Origin: Schlegelella_A sp035995885
Lineage (GTDB): Bacteria; Pseudomonadota; Gammaproteobacteria; Burkholderiales; Burkholderiaceae_C
Direction of reading: 5' to 3'
Assembly: GCA_035995885.1 (NCBI GenBank)
Contig: DASYKC010000161.1
Coordinates: 1-64,000, forward strand
DNA length: 64,000 nt
Both the position numbers and the translations under genes were made by a program. Shown in pieces: positions 1 through 8,834 of this stretch. Each line of letters begins with the position of its first letter. The first letter of the stretch is position 1. Under the pieces are notes generated by a model. That model made no database searches. It saw nothing but the letters and a program-made list of their open reading frames with translations, and was not told where the DNA came from.

Positions 1-1547
1 CAGATGTCGACGCAGGCGTCGCACTCGATGCACTGGCTGGTCGCGAACACCGTCTGCACGTCGCAGTTGAGGCAGCGCTGCGCTTCCTTCCAGGCGGTGG
101 CGACGTCGAAGCCGAGCTCGACCTCGACCTTGATGTTGCGCAGCGACTGGTTGACGTCGCGCCACGGCACCTTGTGACGCAGCTCGGGCGTGACGTCGTT
201 GTCGTAGCTCCACTCGTGGATCCCCATCTTCTGCGAGACGAGGGTGACGCCGGGCGCAGGGCGCTTCTGCACGTCTTCGCCGTGGAGGAACTTGTCGATC
301 GAGATCGCGGCGGCATGGCCCTGGGCGACGGCCCAGATGATGTTCTTCGGGCCGAGCGCCGCGTCACCGCCGAAGAAGACGCGAGGCAGGCTCGATTGCA
401 GCGTCGTCGGATCGAGGACCGGCATGCCCCCTTCGTCGAAGGCGATGCCGGCGTCGCGCTCGATCCAGGGAAACGCGTTCTCCTGGCCGACCGCGACGAG
501 CACGTCGTCGCACTCGAAGACCTGCTCGGGCTCGCCGCTCGAGACGAGGTGGCGCTTGCCCTTGGCGTCGCGAACGGCGCGCACCTTGTCGAAGCTCATC
601 CCGGTGAGCTTGCCGTCGACGTGGAGGAAGGCCTTCGGCACGAGGCAGTCGAGGATCGGGATGCCTTCATGGATCGCGTCTTCCTTCTCCCACGGCGACG
701 CCTTCATCTCCTCGAACGGCGAGCGGACGATCACCTTGACGTCGCCGCCGCCGAGCCGCTTCGAGCTGCGGCAGCAGTCCATGGCCGTGTTGCCGCCGCC
801 GAGGACGATGACGCGCTTGCCGATCGAGGTGACGTGGCCGAACGAGACCGACGAGAGCCAGTCGATGCCGATGTGGATGCGCGCCGCGGCGTCGTTCCGG
901 CCGGGGATGTCGAGGTCGCGGCCGCGCGGCGCGCCCGAGCCGACGAAGACGGCGTCCCAGTGCTCGGCGAGGAGGGCGCGCATCGAGTCGATCCGCGTCC
1001 CGCCGCGAAAATCGACGCCGAGCTTCAGCACATAGCCGGTCTCTTCGTCGATCACTTCCTCGGGCAGGCGAAAGCGCGGGATCTGCGAGCGGATCATGCC
1101 GCCGGCCTGGCTGTCGCCGTCGAAGACGACGACCTCGTAGCCGAGCGGCGCCAGGTCGCGGGCCACCGTGAGCGAAGCCGGTCCGGCGCCGACGCAGGCG
1201 ATGCGCTTGCCGTTGCGCGCGGCGACGCGCGGCAGGTACTCGGCGATGTCGTCCTTGAAGTCGGCGGCGACGCGCTTGAGGCGGCAGATCGCGACGGGCT
1301 CGGGCTTGGCCGCCTGTGCTTCCTCGACGCGGCCGCGCCGGCACGCCGGCTCGCAGGGTCGGTCGCACGTGCGCCCGAGGATTCCCGGGAAGACGTTCGA
1401 TTCCCAGTTGACGAGGTACGCGTCGGTATAGCGGCCGGCCGCGATCAGGCGGATGTATTCGGGGACGGGCGTGTGGGCGGGACAAGCCCATTGGCAATCG
1501 ACGACTTTGTGAAAGTAATCCGGATCGCCGATATCGGTGGATCGCAA
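1..1547 (-). CDS. FAD-dependent, 4Fe-4S NAD(P)H oxidoreductase, GltD/KorC-like (3' end outside the window)
   Basis: Flavoprotein of the glutamate-synthase small-subunit fold, at least 515 residues; the frame runs off the left edge without a stop. Near the N-terminus are DCQWACPAHTPVPEYIRLIA and the cysteine-rich GRTCDRPCEPACRRG. Next come the FAD loop CVGAGPASLTVA and the NAD(P)H loop VIVLGGGNTAMDCC. At the edge a ferredoxin-like cluster begins (CLNCDV, CIECDACVDI). This fused form is known as the electron-transfer subunit beside 2-oxoacid:acceptor oxidoreductases (KorC of Azoarcus), so a role in passing electrons between NADP and ferredoxin is likely but inferred; the partner genes would lie outside. 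The start is uncertain: TTG at 1547 has GGAAAGG five bases upstream, and a GTG lies further up. An insertion sequence begins about 200 bp upstream and may have displaced the native promoter. Confidence 0.8.
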   Translation of the reverse strand, partial: MRSTDIGDPDYFHKVVDCQWACPAHTPVPEYIRLIAAGRYTDAYLVNWESNVFPGILGRTCDRPCEPACRRGRVEEAQAAKPEPVAICRLKRVAADFKDDIAEYLPRVAARNGKRIACVGAGPASLTVARDLAPLGYEVVVFDGDSQAGGMIRSQIPRFRLPEEVIDEETGYVLKLGVDFRGGTRIDSMRALLAEHWDAVFVGSGAPRGRDLDIPGRNDAAARIHIGIDWLSSVSFGHVTSIGKRVIVLGGGNTAMDCCRSSKRLGGGDVKVIVRSPFEEMKASPWEKEDAIHEGIPILDCLVPKAFLHVDGKLTGMSFDKVRAVRDAKGKRHLVSSGEPEQVFECDDVLVAVGQENAFPWIERDAGIAFDEGGMPVLDPTTLQSSLPRVFFGGDAALGPKNIIWAVAQGHAAAISIDKFLHGEDVQKRPAPGVTLVSQKMGIHEWSYDNDVTPELRHKVPWRDVNQSLRNIKVEVELGFDVATAWKEAQRCLNCDVQTVFATSQCIECDACVDI

Positions 1548-1766
1548 GTCTCCCTTTCCACACCGGCCAAGGCGCCGGTGCACTGCAATGGCGCAGGAGC
1601 AAACCTGTCGATGCTAGGCCGCGGCCTCCTGCTTGTCAGCAGGGTTTGCGTGGCGGAAACAACGCCGGAAGGGTGATCCTTGGCGCCCGCGCAGCGCCTC
1701 GTATCCGTGCGTCCTGGTTTACATAATATACATTGTCGCGCTGGCGAATGTAGGAGCCAATTAGTA

Positions 1767-1798
1767 ATGTCGCGTTCTAGCCAAGTAGAGATGTCGCA
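1767..1798. repeat. Left end of the IS: two ATGTCGC copies
   Basis: ATGTCGC at 1767-1773 and ATGTCGCA at 1791-1798 are separated by a spacer containing AGCCAAGTAGAG. The block is the inverted counterpart of 3341-3373. Iterated short motifs at a transposon end are likely transposase-binding sites; this is inferred from symmetry. Confidence 0.65.
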
Positions 1799-1836
1799 GA
1801 GTCGGCCGCCCGGGCCCCGGGCGCTGGGATCCGGCG

Positions 1837-3263
1837 ATGGCAAGAACAGAGGCGACGATCACGATGAGCATGCGCGAGCTCGACCGGGTCAAGACCGTGC
1901 AAGCGGTGGTCGACAGGATGTTGCCGGTGGGGCTGGCCGCGCAGCGGCTCGGGCTTAGCCGGCGTCAACTCGAGCGGCTCGTCCTAAGTACAAGGCCAGA
2001 GGACCCACGGGCTTGGTCTCCGTGAAGCGCGGTCGCCCGAGCAACCATCAGCTGGTGCCTGGAGTCGCCGATCGCGCCCTCAGCATCATCCGAGATCGTT
2101 ACGCCGACTTCGGCCCCACGCTTGCCTGCGAGAAGCTACGGGAGTGCCATGGCGTGGCCCTGGCCAAGGAGACCGTGCGCTCGCTGATGACGGCCGCGGG
2201 CCTGTGGAAGCCTCGCCGCCAGCGAGCTGCCCAGATCCACCAACCTCGCAACCGCCGCGCCTGCCTAGGCGAGCTCGTCCAGATCGACGGGAGCGACCAC
2301 GCCTGGTTTGAAGGCCGCGGCCCTGCATGCACCCTGCTCGTCTTCATCGACGATGCCACCGGGCGGCTGATGCAGCTGCACTTCACGCCGACCGAGTCGG
2401 CCTTCGCGTACTTCCAGGCCACGCGGGCCTACCTGGAGACGCACGGCAAGCCGGTGGCCTTCTACAGCGACAAGGCCAGCATCTTCAGGGCGACGCGCCA
2501 GTCGACCGACTTCGGCCGCACCGTCACTCAGTTCGGACGTGCCCTCTTCGAGCTCAACGTCGACATCATGTGTGCCAACTCAAGCCAGGCCAAGGGCCGC
2601 GTGGAGCGGGCCAACCTCACGCTGCAGGACCGGCTTGTGAAGGAGCTGAGGCTGCGCAAGATCAGCTCCCGAGAGGCGGCCAACGAATTCGCCCTGCACT
2701 TCGTCGCCGACTTCAACGCCCGGTTCGCCAAGCCAGCTCAGCGCGACCATGACGCGCACCGGCCACTACGCGCCGACGAGGACCTGGACCTGATCTTCAG
2801 CTGGCGCGTGCAGCGCAAGGTCTCCCGCTCGCTCACCCTGCAGCACGACAAGATCGTCTACCTGCTCGAGAACTGCGAGGCCAACCTCGCGCTCATCCAC
2901 CGCTACATCGACGTCTACGAGTACCCGGACGGCCAGATCGAGATCAGAGCCGACGGCGAGAGCCTCCGCTACGAGCGCTACGACCGGCTCGGCCAGATCG
3001 ACACCAGCGCGATCATCGAGAACAAGCGGCTGGGGCACGCATTGCATGCAGCACAGATCCTTCAGGCTCAGCGCGACGACCGAAGGCTCAAGGCGCCGTC
3101 GCGAACACATCGTGGTCAAGCGTCACAGCCTCTACGGGCCGCCTTCGGCGCCAGGCCGGCGAGTCAATTCACGTCAGAAGACATGGCGATCGCCGTTCGC
3201 CAAGCCTGCAGCCCGCCAAGCCCACCGAGCGCCGGCCGTCATCGAGCCGTGGCGGCGACTTGA
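1837..3263 (+). pseudogene. ISNCY family transposase, broken by a frameshift
   Basis: The N-terminal helix-turn-helix part starts at ATG 1837 (MSMRELDRVKTVQAVVDRML, LGLSRRQLERLVL) and runs out of frame to a stop at 2025. The rest continues in another frame from about 1986 (KYKARGPTGLVSVKRGRPSN) to 3263. The two frames meet at about 1984-1990. No slippery heptamer of the A AAA AAG kind is present, so a deleted base is more likely than programmed frameshifting. The second piece carries a complete rve-type DDE core. Numbered from TTG 2013, these are D92 in ELVQIDGSDHAW, D153 in VAFYSDKASI and E198 in KGRVERANLT. Together the pieces match the usual length of about 450-480 residues. The core could still be translated from TTG 2013, but it would lack the DNA-binding N-terminus. 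Confidence 0.75.
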
Positions 3264-3340
3264 CCACCGTCGGCGTCTGCGTGGCATGCGCCACGCCGCC
3301 GGTGGACAAGTCTGCACCGAGCTACTTGCTATACCAAGGA

Positions 3341-3373
3341 TGCGACATTTCTATTTGGCTGGCGATGCGACAT
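3341..3373. repeat. Right end of the IS: two TGCGACAT copies
   Basis: TGCGACAT at 3341-3348 and 3366-3373, with TCTATTTGGCT between, read on the minus strand as the same pattern as the left end (ATGTCGC, AGCCAA, TAGA, ATGTCGCA). The spacer differs from the left end by one base. Confidence 0.65.
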
Positions 3374-3398
3374 CTGAACTTGGCCTTGACAGCGAAAC

Positions 3399-3620
3399 TC
3401 AGCCCTGATCACCGAACGAGTCGTCGATGACCTCGGTCGATTCGATCGCGTCGTCGAATGCCCGCAGCTCGACGAGCGGCTTCTCGGGCCGGGGCTTGTC
3501 GAGGGGTCGGCAGATCGTGCTCTTGAGGCGCGCGAGGCGATCCGACCGCTCGAGGGCGGCGAACACGGCTTCGGGCGACGTCATCAGGGCAAAAGGGTTC
3601 AGAACCTCGTTGGTTTGCAT
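3399..3620 (-). CDS. Small conserved hypothetical protein (73 aa)
   Basis: I chose ATG 3620, giving MQTNEVLNPFALMTSPEAVF at the N-terminus; the same frame is open to 3695 but that upstream part looks non-coding. The protein is soluble, with no signal peptide or membrane segment, a helical core (AALERSDRLARLKSTICRPL), a proline-rich linker and an acidic tail. I recall similar short proteins with an NPFALM start as uncharacterised in Burkholderiales, and I know of no function. Its 3' end almost touches the right end of the insertion sequence, so the last residues may not be native. Confidence 0.6.
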   Translation of the reverse strand: MQTNEVLNPFALMTSPEAVFAALERSDRLARLKSTICRPLDKPRPEKPLVELRAFDDAIESTEVIDDSFGDQG

Positions 3621-3827
3621 CGGAGAACCTGTCGGCAGTCGGGTATGGACTGCCACTGTAGGAACCCGCGTCCCTGCGCAAAAGCTGGTGCGCATCGGTA
3701 TGCAGCGTCGCCGAAACGCTGACAGCGGCCGTCAGCGAGATTCTGAGACGTAGAAAATAGTCTTCTGAATCAAGTGCTTGGCCGAGAAACTTGAAGCTCT
3801 ATCGCCAGACTTCCAGTTCTGCACTTC

Positions 3828-4628
3828 TCAAGAAAGCGCTGAGGATCGTGGAACATTGCCGAGAAAGAGGCGCTCGAAATTCCGTGAAGTCGCGCTAGCG
3901 ATTTCATCGATCGCGAGCCTCTTGATTTCCGCCAGCTGGCGTGCCACGAGCGGCACGTTGGCCGGCGTATTGACCTTGCCGCGCAACGGCATCGGTGCGA
4001 GATACGGGCTGTCGGTCTCGATCAGACAGCGATCGAGCGGAACGAATGCCGCGACCTCGCGAAGGTCGCTGGCGTTCTTGAAGGTCAGGATTCCCGAAAA
4101 CGAGATGTAAAAGCCGAGGTCGAGCGCGGCGCGCGCCACTTCGGCCGTCTCGGTGAAGCAATGAAAGACGCCGCCCGCCTCGCCGCCCTCTTCCTCCCGA
4201 ATCAGGCGCAAGGTATCGGCCGAGGCGCTGCGGGTATGGATGACGAGCGGGCGCCGGCTCGCACGCGCCGCCCGGATGTGGACGCGGAATCGCTCGCGCT
4301 GCCACTCCATCTCGGCGAGCTCACGGCCGGCGAGGCGAAAGTAGTCGAGGCCCGTTTCACCGATGGCGACGACCTTGTCGAGCCGCGTCAACGCGACCAG
4401 CCCGTCGACGCTCGGCTCGCGGCTGTCCTCCTCGTCGGGGTGGACGCCGGCGCTGCACCAGAAGCCTTCGTTCTCGAGCGCGAGCGCATGGACGCGATCG
4501 AATTCGTCGAGCGTCGTGCAGATGCAGAGGGCGCGATCGACGCTCGCCTGCCGCATTGCCGCGCGGATCTCGGGGATGCGGCCGGCGAGCTCCGGCGAGC
4601 TCAGATGGCAATGGGAGTCGACGAACAC
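3828..4628 (-). CDS. tatD: TatD family metal-dependent hydrolase
   Basis: TIM-barrel metal-dependent deoxyribonuclease/hydrolase of the TatD/YcfH family, 266 residues. The metal-binding FVDSHCHL motif is at the very N-terminus. GETGLDYFR, PLVIHTRSA, GVFHCFTE and LIETDSPYLAP supply the remaining ligands. GTG 4628 is preferred because AGGAAG lies six bases upstream and it puts the FVDSHCH motif at residue 2, as in the family; an upstream frame to 4667 is open but adds only an unlikely arginine-rich leader. The gene is the last of the mltG-tmk-holB-pilZ-tatD run, 75 bp after pilZ. Confidence 0.92.
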   Translation of the reverse strand: MFVDSHCHLSSPELAGRIPEIRAAMRQASVDRALCICTTLDEFDRVHALALENEGFWCSAGVHPDEEDSREPSVDGLVALTRLDKVVAIGETGLDYFRLAGRELAEMEWQRERFRVHIRAARASRRPLVIHTRSASADTLRLIREEEGGEAGGVFHCFTETAEVARAALDLGFYISFSGILTFKNASDLREVAAFVPLDRCLIETDSPYLAPMPLRGKVNTPANVPLVARQLAEIKRLAIDEIASATSRNFERLFLGNVPRSSALS

Positions 4629-4703
4629 GGGTGTCTTCCTGGCATTCGCCCGGCCTGGCCGGGGCACCGGGCCGCGAGCGCCTGCGCGGCTCGCCGCGCG
4701 GCG

Positions 4704-5102
4704 TCAGATCGTCTGGGTGGGCTTGACCGATGAGATCGACGTGCCGAGCGATTCCTCGATCCGCGCGCGCAGGGCGCGGCTCTTCTCGTCGGTGGGGAAA
4801 CGGACGCCGACGCCCTGCGTGCGCCCCCCCGAGGCGTTGGCCGGAGTGATCCAGCCGACCTTGCCGGCCACCGGATAGCGCTGCGGGTCGTCGGGCAGCG
4901 AGAGGAGCAGGTAGATGTCCTCGCCCAGCTTGTAGTCGCGCGTCGTCGGCACGAAGATGCCGCCTTCGCTGAACATCGGCATGTAGGCGGCGTAGAGCGC
5001 GCCCCGCTCGCGAAAGACCAGCTGGATGACGCTCGGTCGCGTCGCCGCCGGCGCCGGCACGGTCAGTCCACTGGGGGCGGCACGGGCTGCGGGCTGATTC
5101 AT
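4704..5102 (-). CDS. pilZ: Type IV pilus assembly protein PilZ
   Basis: Single PilZ domain, 132 residues, with an N-terminal tail of about 25 residues rich in alanine and proline. In the family this protein is needed for type IV pilus biogenesis with PilB and FimX-like partners. The RxxxR and DxSxxG signatures that bind cyclic-di-GMP are not present: the corresponding turn reads PMFSEGGIFV. This fits the PilZ orthologue class, which does not bind the nucleotide. The start ATG overlaps the holB stop (ATGA), as in Pseudomonas and many betaproteobacteria, so the two are translationally coupled. Confidence 0.9.
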   Translation of the reverse strand: MNQPAARAAPSGLTVPAPAATRPSVIQLVFRERGALYAAYMPMFSEGGIFVPTTRDYKLGEDIYLLLSLPDDPQRYPVAGKVGWITPANASGGRTQGVGVRFPTDEKSRALRARIEESLGTSISSVKPTQTI

Positions 5103-6196
5103 CGGGCCGAGTTTAGCGACAAGCCTTCCCCGTGACGGCCCCGTGAACGCGGCGTTTTCAACGCTTCGCGGCCCTGCCCGACCAGGCTTTCGATCGCCAG
5201 GTCGACGCCCCACGGGTGATCGACCTCCTCGGCGACTCGCGCCAGCTCGCGCGACCAGCCGAGGAGCGCGCCGATGTCGGCGTCGCCATGGAGGCGTTCG
5301 CGCGGGAAGTAGCGCGGCGAAGCGCCGCAGACGAGCGACGCCGTGTCGTGGCAGATCTTCTGCAAGGCATCGACCGCCGCCGGCAGCGGCCAGCCTTGCA
5401 GTGCGGTGGCGTCGCCGGCGGCGACCCGACGCGGCAGCGCCAGCCAGGCCGCGCCGTCGATGCCGCGTGCCGAGAGCTCGAGCGCCTCCTGCGGCTGGCC
5501 GCCGCTGGCGGCGAGGAGCACCGCCGGCTGGCCGACGCCCTGGCGTGCCAGCCAGGCCTCGGCGTCCCGGGTCGGCGGAACGGGCAGGACGATCTGCTGG
5601 CAGCGGCTGCGGATCGTCGGTAACAGGCTGTCCGGCGCCGCAGAACAGAGCAGGAATCGAGCATCGCCAGCAGGTTCTTCGAGCGTCTTCAGGAAGGCGC
5701 TGGCGGCGACCTCGTTCATGCGCTCGGCCGGATGAACGACGACGACCTTGCCGCGGCCGCGCGCCGAGGTCGTCGTCGCGAAGGCGATCGCGGCGCGAAC
5801 GGCCTCGACCCGGATCTCCTTGCTCGGCTTTCGCTTCGTGCTGCCTTCGCCGGCCTCGTCGCCCTCGGCCGCGCCGGTGTCCCAGCCGAGCGATTCGCGC
5901 AGCGCTTCCGGGACGAGGACGAGGAGATCGGGATGCGAGCGTGCCGCGTGCAGCTTGCAGCTGGCGCAGCGGCCGCAGGGCCGATCGACAAGCGGCCGGT
6001 CGTTCGCCTCGCAGAGCCAGCCCTTGGCGAGCGCGAGCGCGAGCTCGAACTGGCCGACGCCGCCCGGGCCGTGGATGAGGAGCGCATGCGCCTGCTGCGT
6101 CTCGAGGTTGCGCCGCAGCGGCGCGGCGAGCCAGGGCAGCTCGCGGTCCTCGCCGGATTCGCCCTGCTCGGGCGCTTCGCCGCCGCGCGTGCTCAT
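5099..6196 (-). CDS. holB: DNA polymerase III delta' subunit
   Basis: Clamp-loader subunit of the replicative polymerase, 365 residues. It has an AAA+ fold with a degenerate P-loop (HGPGGVGQFELALALAK, glutamine in place of the Walker lysine), as expected for delta', which does not hydrolyse ATP. The zinc module follows (PCGRCASCKL), then the SRC motif in PTIRSRCQQIVLP. The residue stretch at about 120-135 (EGDEAGEGSTKRKPSKE) is a lineage-specific charged insertion. Both gene ends overlap neighbours by 4 bp: tmk stop/holB start and holB stop/pilZ start. Confidence 0.93.
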   Translation of the reverse strand: MSTRGGEAPEQGESGEDRELPWLAAPLRRNLETQQAHALLIHGPGGVGQFELALALAKGWLCEANDRPLVDRPCGRCASCKLHAARSHPDLLVLVPEALRESLGWDTGAAEGDEAGEGSTKRKPSKEIRVEAVRAAIAFATTTSARGRGKVVVVHPAERMNEVAASAFLKTLEEPAGDARFLLCSAAPDSLLPTIRSRCQQIVLPVPPTRDAEAWLARQGVGQPAVLLAASGGQPQEALELSARGIDGAAWLALPRRVAAGDATALQGWPLPAAVDALQKICHDTASLVCGASPRYFPRERLHGDADIGALLGWSRELARVAEEVDHPWGVDLAIESLVGQGREALKTPRSRGRHGEGLSLNSAR

Positions 6197-6813
6197 CCGA
6201 GGCGATCGTCGAGGGCCGCGAGCGCCGCATCGATCTGTCGCTGCACCGCGGCCTTGTCGGCGGCGCTGTCGATGCGAACGATCCGCGCCGGCGCCTCGCG
6301 CATTCGCGCCAGGTAGCCGGCACGGACGCGCTCGAAGAACGCCAGGTCCTCGGCCTCGAAGCGGTCGGCGGCGCGCGCCGCGGCGCGCCGCGACGCGGCC
6401 AGCGTCGGCTCGACGTCGAACCACAGTGTCAGCTCGGGCTGCAGCCCGTCCTGCACCCAGGTTTCGAGCGAGCGCAGCATGCGCTCGTCCTGGCCGCGCC
6501 CGGCACCCTGGTAGGCGAAGGTCGCGTCGCTGAAGCGGTCGCACAAGACGATCTCGCCGCGTTCGAGCGCCGGCGCGATGACGCGCTCGATGTGATCGCG
6601 CCGAGCCGCGAACACGAGCAGGGTCTCGGCGACGCCGTCCATCGGCCGGTGCAGCAGCAGCTCGCGCAGCGTCTCCGCGAGCGGCGTCCCGCCCGGCTCG
6701 CGCGTGCAGACGACGCGATGACCGCGCGCGCGCAGGCGCTCGGCGAGCGGCGCGATGTGGGTCGACTTGCCGGCGCCGTCGATGCCTTCGAAGGTGATGA
6801 ATCGGCACGTCAC
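6193..6813 (-). CDS. tmk: Thymidylate kinase
   Basis: Phosphorylates dTMP to dTDP for DNA synthesis; 206 residues, the normal length. The P-loop is FEGIDGAGKSTH at the N-terminus, followed by TREPGGTPLAETLRE and the DR(Y/F)-type motif CDRFSDATFAYQGAGRG. The start is GTG 6813, which overlaps the mltG stop as GTGA. No ATG gives the correct N-terminus. Confidence 0.95.
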   Translation of the reverse strand: MTCRFITFEGIDGAGKSTHIAPLAERLRARGHRVVCTREPGGTPLAETLRELLLHRPMDGVAETLLVFAARRDHIERVIAPALERGEIVLCDRFSDATFAYQGAGRGQDERMLRSLETWVQDGLQPELTLWFDVEPTLAASRRAAARAADRFEAEDLAFFERVRAGYLARMREAPARIVRIDSAADKAAVQRQIDAALAALDDRLG

Positions 6814-7808
6814 GGCGTCGCCTTGCGTTGGAATCGGTTCACGGCCCGATTGTGATCGGCGAGCGTTTCGCTGAACTCGCTGCTGCCGTCGCCGCGGGCG
6901 ACGAAGTAGAGCGCCCGGGTCGATTCCGGCCGCACGGCGGCGAGCAGCGACGCCTTGCCCGGCACTGCGATCGGCGTCGGCGGCAGTCCCGTTCGCAGGT
7001 AGCTGTTGTAGGGGCCGTCGGCGAGCAGATCGCGCTTCCTGAGGTTGCCGTCGAAGGCCGCGCCCAAGCCGAAGATGACGGTCGGATCGGTCTGCAGCGG
7101 CATGCCGATGCGAAGCCGGTTGACGAACACGCCGGCGACGCGGCCGCGATCGGCGGCGGTGCCGGTCTCCTTCTCGACGATCGACGCCAGCGTCAAGGCT
7201 TCGTCGGCGCTGTGCAGCGGCGTCGCCGGATCGCGTTCCTGCCACGCCTCGGCGAGGCGGCGCTCCATCGCCCGGTGCGCGCGCTTCAGCACCGCGAGGT
7301 CGCTCGAGCCCTTGCTGTACAGGTAGGTGTCGGGGTGGAAGCGCCCTTCGGGCGAAATGCCGCCGGCACCGAGCGCCGTCATCACCTCGGCATCGCTCAA
7401 GGCCGCGATGCTCGGCTTCAGCGACTCGGCACGGGCGAGCTCGGCGCGGATCTGGCGGAAGGTCCAGCCCTCGTTGAAGCGAACCGCGGCGAGCGTCTCG
7501 TCGCCGCGCACCATCTTGTCGAGCAGGCGGATCGGCGTCGTCCCGGCGCCGATCTCGTAGCTGCCGGCGCGGATCTGGCGCGCCCGGCCGGACCAGCGGA
7601 ACCATTCGTAAAGCAGGAGCGGCGAGGTCTGGACGCCGGCGTGCACCCAGGCGTCGGCGATCTCGCGCGGCGTCCGGCCGGGCTCGATCGAGACCTCGAC
7701 GGTCTCGCCGGCGAGCGCCAGCGGCCGCACCAGCCAGGCCGCGGCCAGTGAGACCACCGTCACCGCGAGCGCGAGCGCGACGAGCAGGAAGAAGCGACCG
7801 AATTTCAT
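6810..7808 (-). CDS. mltG: Endolytic murein transglycosylase MltG
   Basis: Inner-membrane lytic transglycosylase that cuts nascent glycan strands and sets their length; 332 residues. One N-terminal membrane anchor (about residues 5-30) precedes a LysM-like and catalytic periplasmic part. Family signatures are EGRFHPDTYLY, ASIVEKETG with the catalytic glutamate, MPLQTDPTVIFG, PYNSYLRTGLPP and FVARGDGSSEF near the end. It is the first gene of the run continuing to tatD, and is divergent from ygfZ with 78 bp between them. Confidence 0.95.
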   Translation of the reverse strand: MKFGRFFLLVALALAVTVVSLAAAWLVRPLALAGETVEVSIEPGRTPREIADAWVHAGVQTSPLLLYEWFRWSGRARQIRAGSYEIGAGTTPIRLLDKMVRGDETLAAVRFNEGWTFRQIRAELARAESLKPSIAALSDAEVMTALGAGGISPEGRFHPDTYLYSKGSSDLAVLKRAHRAMERRLAEAWQERDPATPLHSADEALTLASIVEKETGTAADRGRVAGVFVNRLRIGMPLQTDPTVIFGLGAAFDGNLRKRDLLADGPYNSYLRTGLPPTPIAVPGKASLLAAVRPESTRALYFVARGDGSSEFSETLADHNRAVNRFQRKATP

Positions 7809-7886
7809 GCCGCGCGGCAGCCCAGAATCCCGTCAGTCGTCAAGACCCGTGTCTCTCGTCGCCATGGCGGCTGATGATAATGGCGC

Positions 7887-8825
7887 ATGGCTGAAGAGAT
7901 TTCGATCGGCGGCGTCTGCCGCCTCGCCGACCGCGGCGTGATCCGCGCCAAGGGCGCAGATGCCGCGAGCTTCCTGCAGAGCCAGCTCACCAACGACCTC
8001 GCCAGCCTCGCTGCGGGATCGGCGCGCCTGGCCGGCTTCTGCTCGGCGAAGGGGCGATTGCAGGCGAGCTTCGTCGTCTGGCGCGATGGCGACGACGAGT
8101 TTCTGCTGTCGTGCCCGAGGAGCGTTCTCGCGCCGACACTGAAGCGCCTGTCGATGTTCGTCCTGCGCGCCAAGTGCAAGCTGAGCGATGCGAGCGACGA
8201 GATCGCGCTGTTCGGCGTCGTCGGCCCCGCGGCCGCGGCGATGCTCGACGACGCTGCGGTCTGGCAGGCCCGTCCGCACGGCGCGTCGACGGCGATTCGC
8301 CTGCCCGACGGCGCCGGCCTGCCGCGCGTCCTTCTCGCCGCACCGCTCGGCAGCGAAGTCGACGTCGCCGCGGCGCCGGCGATGGCGCTCGAGACCTGGC
8401 ACTGGCTCGAGGTCGAGAGCGGCATCGTCACGATCGAAGCGGCGACGGTCGATCGCTTCGTGCCGCAGATGGTCAACTTCGAGCTCGTCGGCGGCGTCGA
8501 TTTCCAGAAGGGCTGCTACCCCGGCCAAGAGGTCGTCGCGCGCAGCCAGTACCGTGGCACGACCAAGCGACGCGCTTTCCTCTTCGATTGCGATGTCGTG
8601 CCTGCCGCGGGGCAGGACGTCTTCGGCGCCGGCGCCGGCAACGAGCCCGCAGGGACCGTCGCCAACGCCGCGCCGCACCCCGAGCATCCGGGCGGTAGCG
8701 CGCTCGTCGAGGTGCGCCTCGCCGCGCTCGACGGCGACCTGCGCCTCGGCGCGATCGACGGGCCGCGATTGCGCCAGCGCGCGCTGCCCTATCCCGTTCC
8801 GCTCGACGTCGCCGCATCGGCGTGA
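7887..8825 (+). CDS. ygfZ: tRNA-modifying / Fe-S maintenance protein YgfZ (GcvT family)
   Basis: Folate-binding GcvT-fold protein of 312 residues, known to support Fe-S enzymes such as MiaB. The diagnostic KGCYPGQEVVAR motif lies at about residues 210-221 in GVDFQKGCYPGQEVVARSQY. The N-terminal GcvT part includes GADAASFLQSQLTND and AKGRLQASF. ATG 7887 has no strong ribosome site. The gene is divergent from mltG, an arrangement common in betaproteobacteria, and is followed after 9 bp by the DUF4936 gene. Confidence 0.92.
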   Translation: MAEEISIGGVCRLADRGVIRAKGADAASFLQSQLTNDLASLAAGSARLAGFCSAKGRLQASFVVWRDGDDEFLLSCPRSVLAPTLKRLSMFVLRAKCKLSDASDEIALFGVVGPAAAAMLDDAAVWQARPHGASTAIRLPDGAGLPRVLLAAPLGSEVDVAAAPAMALETWHWLEVESGIVTIEAATVDRFVPQMVNFELVGGVDFQKGCYPGQEVVARSQYRGTTKRRAFLFDCDVVPAAGQDVFGAGAGNEPAGTVANAAPHPEHPGGSALVEVRLAALDGDLRLGAIDGPRLRQRALPYPVPLDVAASA

Positions 8826-8834
8826 GCGGCGGCG

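Larger units (their letters stand above)
1767..3373 (+). mobile_element. ISNCY-type insertion sequence with a frameshifted transposase
   Basis: The element is bounded by inverted, iterated copies of ATGTCGC(A). On the left they are at 1767 and 1791, and on the right, as TGCGACAT, at 3341 and 3366. The segment between the two copies at each end also matches (AGCCAA.TAGA). Further weak copies lie outside (TTGTCGC at 1733; CCAAGTTCAG next to 3374), so the true tips could be as far out as about 1734 and 3391. I found no convincing target-site duplication. The interior carries one transposase gene in two frames. The element separates the left-edge oxidoreductase from a small conserved gene whose stop codon lies only about 25 bp beyond the right repeat. 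Confidence 0.75.

Noticed and set aside
174..1676. 500-codon plus-strand frame over the left oxidoreductase
   Set aside because: Antisense to a gene with clear FAD, NAD(P) and Fe-S motifs; its own translation is charged low-complexity sequence.
1734..3391. Target-site duplication around the IS
   Set aside because: Compared short flanks outside both possible ends and found no matching direct repeat.
5099..6808. Long minus frames running through holB and tmk as one protein
   Set aside because: The upstream parts are out-of-frame shadows; real genes have ATGA and GTGA junctions and family motifs.
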